Shown here piece after piece: positions 14,992 through 18,169 of a stretch of DNA of 18,169 nucleotides (position 1 is its first letter; the number at the start of each line of letters is the position of its first letter). Under the pieces are notes generated by a model that did not search any database, had not been told where the DNA came from, and saw only the letters and a list, made by a program, of their open reading frames with translations. Where the stretch lies: the NCBI GenBank assembly GCA_002308875.1, contig DBWK01000087.1, positions 10,298 to 28,466 of the forward strand. Direction: 5' to 3'. The translations under genes were made by a program, and so were the position numbers. Origin of the DNA: Treponema sp. UBA1240 (lineage in GTDB: Bacteria > Spirochaetota > Spirochaetia > Treponematales > Treponemataceae).

Positions 14992-15831
14992 TCAAAACAA
15001 ACCGCCCGCAATATTCCTCATTCGGTGTAGAATTCGGCCTACCCGCCTGTATGAAATTCCGGTTACCCTGGAAATAGCACTGTTAGACGGGAAAACCCGA
15101 AGGGTGCTTACTTCTTCCCTAAGCTTTTTGCATTTTTTCTTCTGCGCCTTGTAGCTGAACAAAACCCTTTCAGCCTGAACACCGTACAAATCCGACATTC
15201 TTTCCAGCTCAAACATATAACGCTTTTTAAGCATATAACTCCGCGAAAGACAGTTCATTTTGGTTTCATAATATTCCTGCTTGGGCTTGACCGCTTTGTT
15301 AAGTTTCATTATGCAATCCGTAATTTTTTCAAGCGGCATTCCGGTAACGTCCGCAAGCCTGCGTATACTTTTTGCCGAAAGGTAATAACAGTATTTGAGA
15401 GCAAGTACCAGCAAATCTTCCTTGCGGTATGATTGCAAAAAAGAAACTTCGGTGCCCTGATCAGCTAAATATTCAGGTACGCTCTCACAGGCATAAAGTT
15501 CATTGTTCTTTACATATTCATGTATGATGGACCGGTTCATGGCATAATCTTTGAGACAAGCCCGCCGCCATGAAATAAACCTTTGAAAAATGATTTTCTT
15601 AAGGTACGGAACAAACGGACTTCTTGTTTTTTCATATTCTCTGCAAATATGTTTAAAACACGAATACATGCTGTAAATAAAATCACTCAGCTCATCCTCG
15701 TTAATGTTGGCCAGTTTAAAAACGGCGGGATTCTGTTGTACGTAGGCCATAATATGCACAGCAGCCATGTTAATCTGCTTTTCGGTCTTTTTGGGATTAG
15801 AAATTATTGCCGCTATTTCATTGATCTCCAT
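14992..15831 (-). CDS. Sigma-70-like orphan regulator (hypothetical)
   Basis: 279 aa, basic, with no membrane segment. Residues about 45-92 (DELSDFIYSMYSCF...YLKKIIFQRFISWRR) resemble sigma-factor region 2.1-2.2, which binds the RNA polymerase clamp. Residues about 138-178 (DLLVLALKYCYYLSAKSIRRLADVTGMPLEKI and following) look like a region-4-type or FixJ-like helix-turn-helix. A third HTH-like segment lies at the C-terminus (SAISRVTGISYRRVGRILHRMR, about 251-272, with recognition-helix candidates R262, R263, R266). The linker (about 180-248) is Lys/Arg-rich. Region 2.3-2.4 aromatic and promoter-binding residues are not obvious, so it may be an anti-sigma-like or sigma-derived regulator rather than a working sigma. 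AAGGAA lies 5 nt from the ATG. Confidence 0.6.
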   Translation of the reverse strand: MEINEIAAIISNPKKTEKQINMAAVHIMAYVQQNPAVFKLANINEDELSDFIYSMYSCFKHICREYEKTRSPFVPYLKKIIFQRFISWRRACLKDYAMNRSIIHEYVKNNELYACESVPEYLADQGTEVSFLQSYRKEDLLVLALKYCYYLSAKSIRRLADVTGMPLEKITDCIMKLNKAVKPKQEYYETKMNCLSRSYMLKKRYMFELERMSDLYGVQAERVLFSYKAQKKKCKKLREEVSTLRVFPSNSAISRVTGISYRRVGRILHRMRNIAGGLF

Positions 15832-16085
15832 CGGTGTTCCTTACAATAAAAATTCCCACCCAAAGCGCCCGCAATCATAAAGCAATTTTAAAACCAACAA
15901 AACAAAAAGGCTGGTTTTATACTGGTCAAAAGACAGGCAATAACAAGCACAGGATAAAACACAATTATCAGTTCACTTAAAAAACTGCACCTGTACTGCA
16001 TAAAGAGTATAATACAATGAACATAAAGCTGTTTTACAACGTAATTTATTCTAATACAAGGATTTATGAGTTTATAAAGGCTTTT
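15832..16085. other. 254-bp intergenic region between nrnA and the sigma-like gene
   Basis: A/T-rich, with no convincing gene. Minus-strand features leading to the 15831 start are TATAAA (15921-15916) with TTGTTA (15946-15941) 19 bp upstream, a weak promoter candidate, and AAGGAA (15842-15837) as ribosome binding site. An 8-bp inverted repeat, TAAAACCA (15889-15896) / TGGTTTTA (15912-15919), overlaps the -10 and the expected start of transcription. On the plus strand a TATAAT (16008-16013) lacks a good -35. No intrinsic terminator for nrnA is evident. Confidence 0.4.
15889..15919. repeat. 8-bp inverted repeat upstream of the sigma-like gene
   Basis: TAAAACCA and TGGTTTTA are perfect complements with a 15-nt spacer. 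Placed at the presumptive -10/transcription start of the 15831 gene, it could be an operator, but two short arms with a long loop can also occur by chance in A/T-rich DNA. Confidence 0.4.
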
Positions 16086-17075
16086 TTAAGCAAATATTTT
16101 TTTAAATTCTTTAAGCAAATCTTGTTTTAAGGCATCAATGGAAGTTTCCGCCGAAAAGCCCGCGGCATTTTTGTGTCCGCCGCCGCCGTACTTTGCTGCA
16201 ACTGAACTTACATCTACGGCATCTTTTGACCGCAGTCCTACCGTACACATTTCAGGTTTTTCCTGCTTTATGCTAACTATGGCTTCAACACCCGCCGAAG
16301 AAGAAAGCATCTGATACAGGGCATCCGAATCGCGGCTGTCTTTTCCGAAACGTTCCGTTTCTTCATAAGTTTCGTAGGTCAATGCAAGCCTGCCATTAAA
16401 AAACAGTTCCGTCCGGTCAAGCAGCATTCCCAGAACCTTTCTCGAAACAAAAGGTTTGTTGCCGGTCATCTCATCGTAAGTTTTTTTGGGGCTTGCACCT
16501 TTGCTTACAAGCCGGGCAACCGCTTCAAAAACGCAGGAATCGTTTTCTTCCAAAAAGCGGAAAAAGCCCGTGTCAGTGCAAATACCAAAAAACAGCAGAT
16601 TGGCAGTTTGTTTATCAAGTTCCGCACCCGAATGCTCGAACAACTGCTGAATCAAATAAGCAGCGGCGGGTGCAGCCGGTTTTATAATGCTTTTTTGTGT
16701 CGAATTTCCTGCCGTTTTGTGGTGGTCAATAATAAAAGTATCAAACTGATTTTCGCTTATCCCAACCTCGCCTATCCGGCCGAGCAGGGAGCAGTCTACC
16801 AAAAACAAGCCGCATTTGCTGTTTGTGGCAAAGCTGTCTATGTTTTTTGCAAACATCTGTTCATATTTTTTTACTTCCGTCCGCTTAAAGGGTCCTGCCG
16901 AAACAACGAGCGTTTTTTTGCCCATGGTCTGCAGCAGTTCCGCCAGCACAAGCGATGAAGTTATGCAGTCGCCGTCAGGTTCTTTGTGTCCCGCGATTAT
17001 AAACTTTTCATATTTATTGGCAAAATTCAAAAAATTGCTGAAATCTTCATCCAAAAGCTTTGTATTATCACCCAT
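16086..17075 (-). CDS. nrnA: DHH/DHHA1 phosphoesterase, NrnA type (oligoribonuclease / pAp phosphatase)
   Basis: 329 aa, the usual NrnA size. Members degrade very short RNAs (and cyclic-dinucleotide-derived dinucleotides) and/or dephosphorylate pAp in the cytoplasm, using Mn2+. Metal-ligand motifs are intact: HKEPDGD (30-36), VDCS with D94, DHH (117-119), and CTDTG with D168 (166-170). The C-terminal DHHA1 motif GGGGHKNAAG (297-306) is complete. One difference from the common HxNPDGDA is Glu for Asn and Cys for the final Ala. The ATG at 17075 lacks a strong Shine-Dalgarno and no better in-frame start lies upstream. The gene is separated by 74 bp from the LRR gene and by 254 bp from the next gene, so it may be its own unit. 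Confidence 0.9.
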   Translation of the reverse strand: MGDNTKLLDEDFSNFLNFANKYEKFIIAGHKEPDGDCITSSLVLAELLQTMGKKTLVVSAGPFKRTEVKKYEQMFAKNIDSFATNSKCGLFLVDCSLLGRIGEVGISENQFDTFIIDHHKTAGNSTQKSIIKPAAPAAAYLIQQLFEHSGAELDKQTANLLFFGICTDTGFFRFLEENDSCVFEAVARLVSKGASPKKTYDEMTGNKPFVSRKVLGMLLDRTELFFNGRLALTYETYEETERFGKDSRDSDALYQMLSSSAGVEAIVSIKQEKPEMCTVGLRSKDAVDVSSVAAKYGGGGHKNAAGFSAETSIDALKQDLLKEFKKIFA

Positions 17076-17149
17076 GCCTAAAGTTTGTATGATTTGAGAA
17101 AAAAAGTAAAGTGGTAAACTGCTTCCGTCTCTGCGGTCTGCGGGAACAT

Positions 17150-18169
17150 TTAGTTGAACTTGCGGATGGCACGGGCCTTTTTGGTATCATATTTATTAAA
17201 TCCTGCAGGGTTAGCATAGTCTGAATCAATAGCATACGCCGATCCTGCACCTCCGTAGAATTGAGTTGAAGACCAGTAATAACCCGATATGGTAGTTCCA
17301 CCAACAGCATTCAAAGCAGCTTTAACTGTCGGTAGTACAGAAGGGTCAGTCAGTAACAACAACTCGTTCTTTGCAGGCAGATACCAGCCGCTTGTATAAC
17401 TTGTCGCTGAGTATGTGTTTGCATAATTAAATGCTGGATAGACTGCAGACGCATTTGCTGCACCCTCACTATCTTCAACACAAATTACTTCATCCCAGAC
17501 GCCGCTTCCATCTTCCTCCCTAACGGTAAACAATTTAGTATGACCGCTTGAGCCTTCAGGTGCCCAAGGCAATTGAGTCGCGCTTTCTTCGAGAGCTACT
17601 ACATATTTGTCTGAACCAAAAATATGAAAGAGTACTCCTACCGCTTCGTTACATTGAAGCGGTGAAAGGCCGTCAGCATAATGCCTTGCAGTACCATCAG
17701 AGAATATTATATCACCAACCTGATTGGGTTCGGTCAGGTTTCCGATAGGTGGTGCATCCCAGTGCTTAGTACTACTGTTCCAGGTGTATGTGCGGGTAGT
17801 TCCGTTATCAGTCCAGGTGGCGGTTGCACCACTGTAAATTGCACTACCAGCTCCGTATGAAATCGTATTCGGGTCTTTCAAGAATGTGTAGGCACAGGTA
17901 CTACCACAACTGTAAAAAGCCATTGTACCAATACTCGTTACATTGCTACCGATTGTTATATCGGTAACACCTGTACAGCTGGCAAAAGCATCCGGCCCGA
18001 TTGTTGTGCAGCTGGAAAGATCAAGCGAACCACTAATATAACAACTTGCGAATGCACCAGAACCAACAGAAGTAACACCGGACAGGTCTATTGTTGTTCC
18101 GGTAAGTCCTGTACAGCAATTGAACGCATAATCACCGACAGAGCCGTGCAACCCGCCTGTAATCGAAGT
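17150..18169 (-). CDS. BspA-like leucine-rich-repeat surface protein with C-terminal Lcl (DUF1566) domain, 5' end outside window
   Basis: The frame is open to the right edge (339 codons visible); the TTG at 18151 is internal, not a start. Residues 1-90 contain LRR_5/BspA-type repeats with AF(x)C-like units at 15-18, 39-43, 61-65 and 84-88, a period of 22-24 residues. Consensus pieces are IDLSGVTSVGSGAFASC and ITIGSNVTSIGTMAF. A Thr/Ser/Trp-rich linker (about 90-145) leads to an Lcl/DUF1566-type domain (about 150-339): VGDIIFSDGT, then SGWYLPAKNELLLL, YYWSST, and ARAIRKFN at the end. BspA-like proteins of oral and gut bacteria act at the cell surface in adhesion; that role is inferred here. 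A/T homopolymers are fewer than in neighbouring genes, which suggests a different history or strong repeat-driven composition. Confidence 0.85.
   Translation of the reverse strand, partial: TSITGGLHGSVGDYAFNCCTGLTGTTIDLSGVTSVGSGAFASCYISGSLDLSSCTTIGPDAFASCTGVTDITIGSNVTSIGTMAFYSCGSTCAYTFLKDPNTISYGAGSAIYSGATATWTDNGTTRTYTWNSSTKHWDAPPIGNLTEPNQVGDIIFSDGTARHYADGLSPLQCNEAVGVLFHIFGSDKYVVALEESATQLPWAPEGSSGHTKLFTVREEDGSGVWDEVICVEDSEGAANASAVYPAFNYANTYSATSYTSGWYLPAKNELLLLTDPSVLPTVKAALNAVGGTTISGYYWSSTQFYGGAGSAYAIDSDYANPAGFNKYDTKKARAIRKFN

Noticed and set aside
16017..16130. Possible 37-aa plus-strand peptide behind a TATAAT
   Set aside because: No Shine-Dalgarno, a poor -35, and its second half is antisense to the 3' end of nrnA. 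The Phe/Lys-rich composition is what A/T-rich DNA gives by chance.
17100..17149. Repeat TCTGCGG-TCTGCGG after the LRR gene as a possible terminator
   Set aside because: It is a short direct repeat, not an inverted one, and does not form a stable stem before the T-run.

Overview
The window looks like a chromosomal segment of a host-associated spirochaete, most probably a Treponema. The grounds are inferential: moderate-to-low G+C with long A/T runs, a BspA-type leucine-rich-repeat surface protein with an Lcl-type C-terminus, and several divergent envelope and regulatory proteins packed among housekeeping genes. No rRNA, tRNA, CRISPR array, insertion sequence or phage gene was seen, and no gene-free stretch exceeds 300 bases.

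Layout. The left edge holds the 5' part of mfd (minus strand). It diverges across 34 bp from a two-gene plus-strand unit: a secreted protein of unknown role (1339-2364) coupled by an ATGA overlap to a small degenerate receiver protein (2361-2975). Everything from there to the right edge is on the minus strand. Read in the direction of transcription it is: a BspA-like LRR/Lcl surface protein (5' end outside the window), the DHH phosphoesterase nrnA, a sigma-like orphan regulator, a polytopic membrane protein, a divergent PAP2-family protein, an unrecognised 438-aa membrane protein, six rnf-like genes in the order C-D-G-E-A-B, a GH57-family protein, recO, a pyrimidine nucleoside phosphorylase, and rsmD. 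From the PAP2 gene to rsmD the genes overlap or are separated by at most about 38 bp, so they probably form one long operon.

The centrepiece is the Rnf-like cluster. All six subunits are recognisable by length, topology and residual motifs. Compared with canonical Rnf/Nqr subunits, however, most redox cofactor sites appear to be missing. RnfC lacks the glycine-rich FMN/NADH motif. RnfG stops before the flavinylation motif, and RnfD has Asn where the flavinylated Thr should be. RnfA and RnfE lack the membrane cysteines at their usual positions. RnfB lacks the N-terminal Fes domain and has lost exactly the four cysteines expected to hold one of its ferredoxin-type clusters. Soluble 4Fe-4S sites remain in RnfB (three) and RnfC (two). 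The adjacent GH57-family protein keeps the nucleophile Glu but has lost its other catalytic motifs. Together these suggest a repurposed, cofactor-poor Rnf-derived membrane complex with a pseudo-enzyme and a novel membrane partner. This is read by eye from remembered family motifs; profile alignment and structure prediction would be needed to confirm it.
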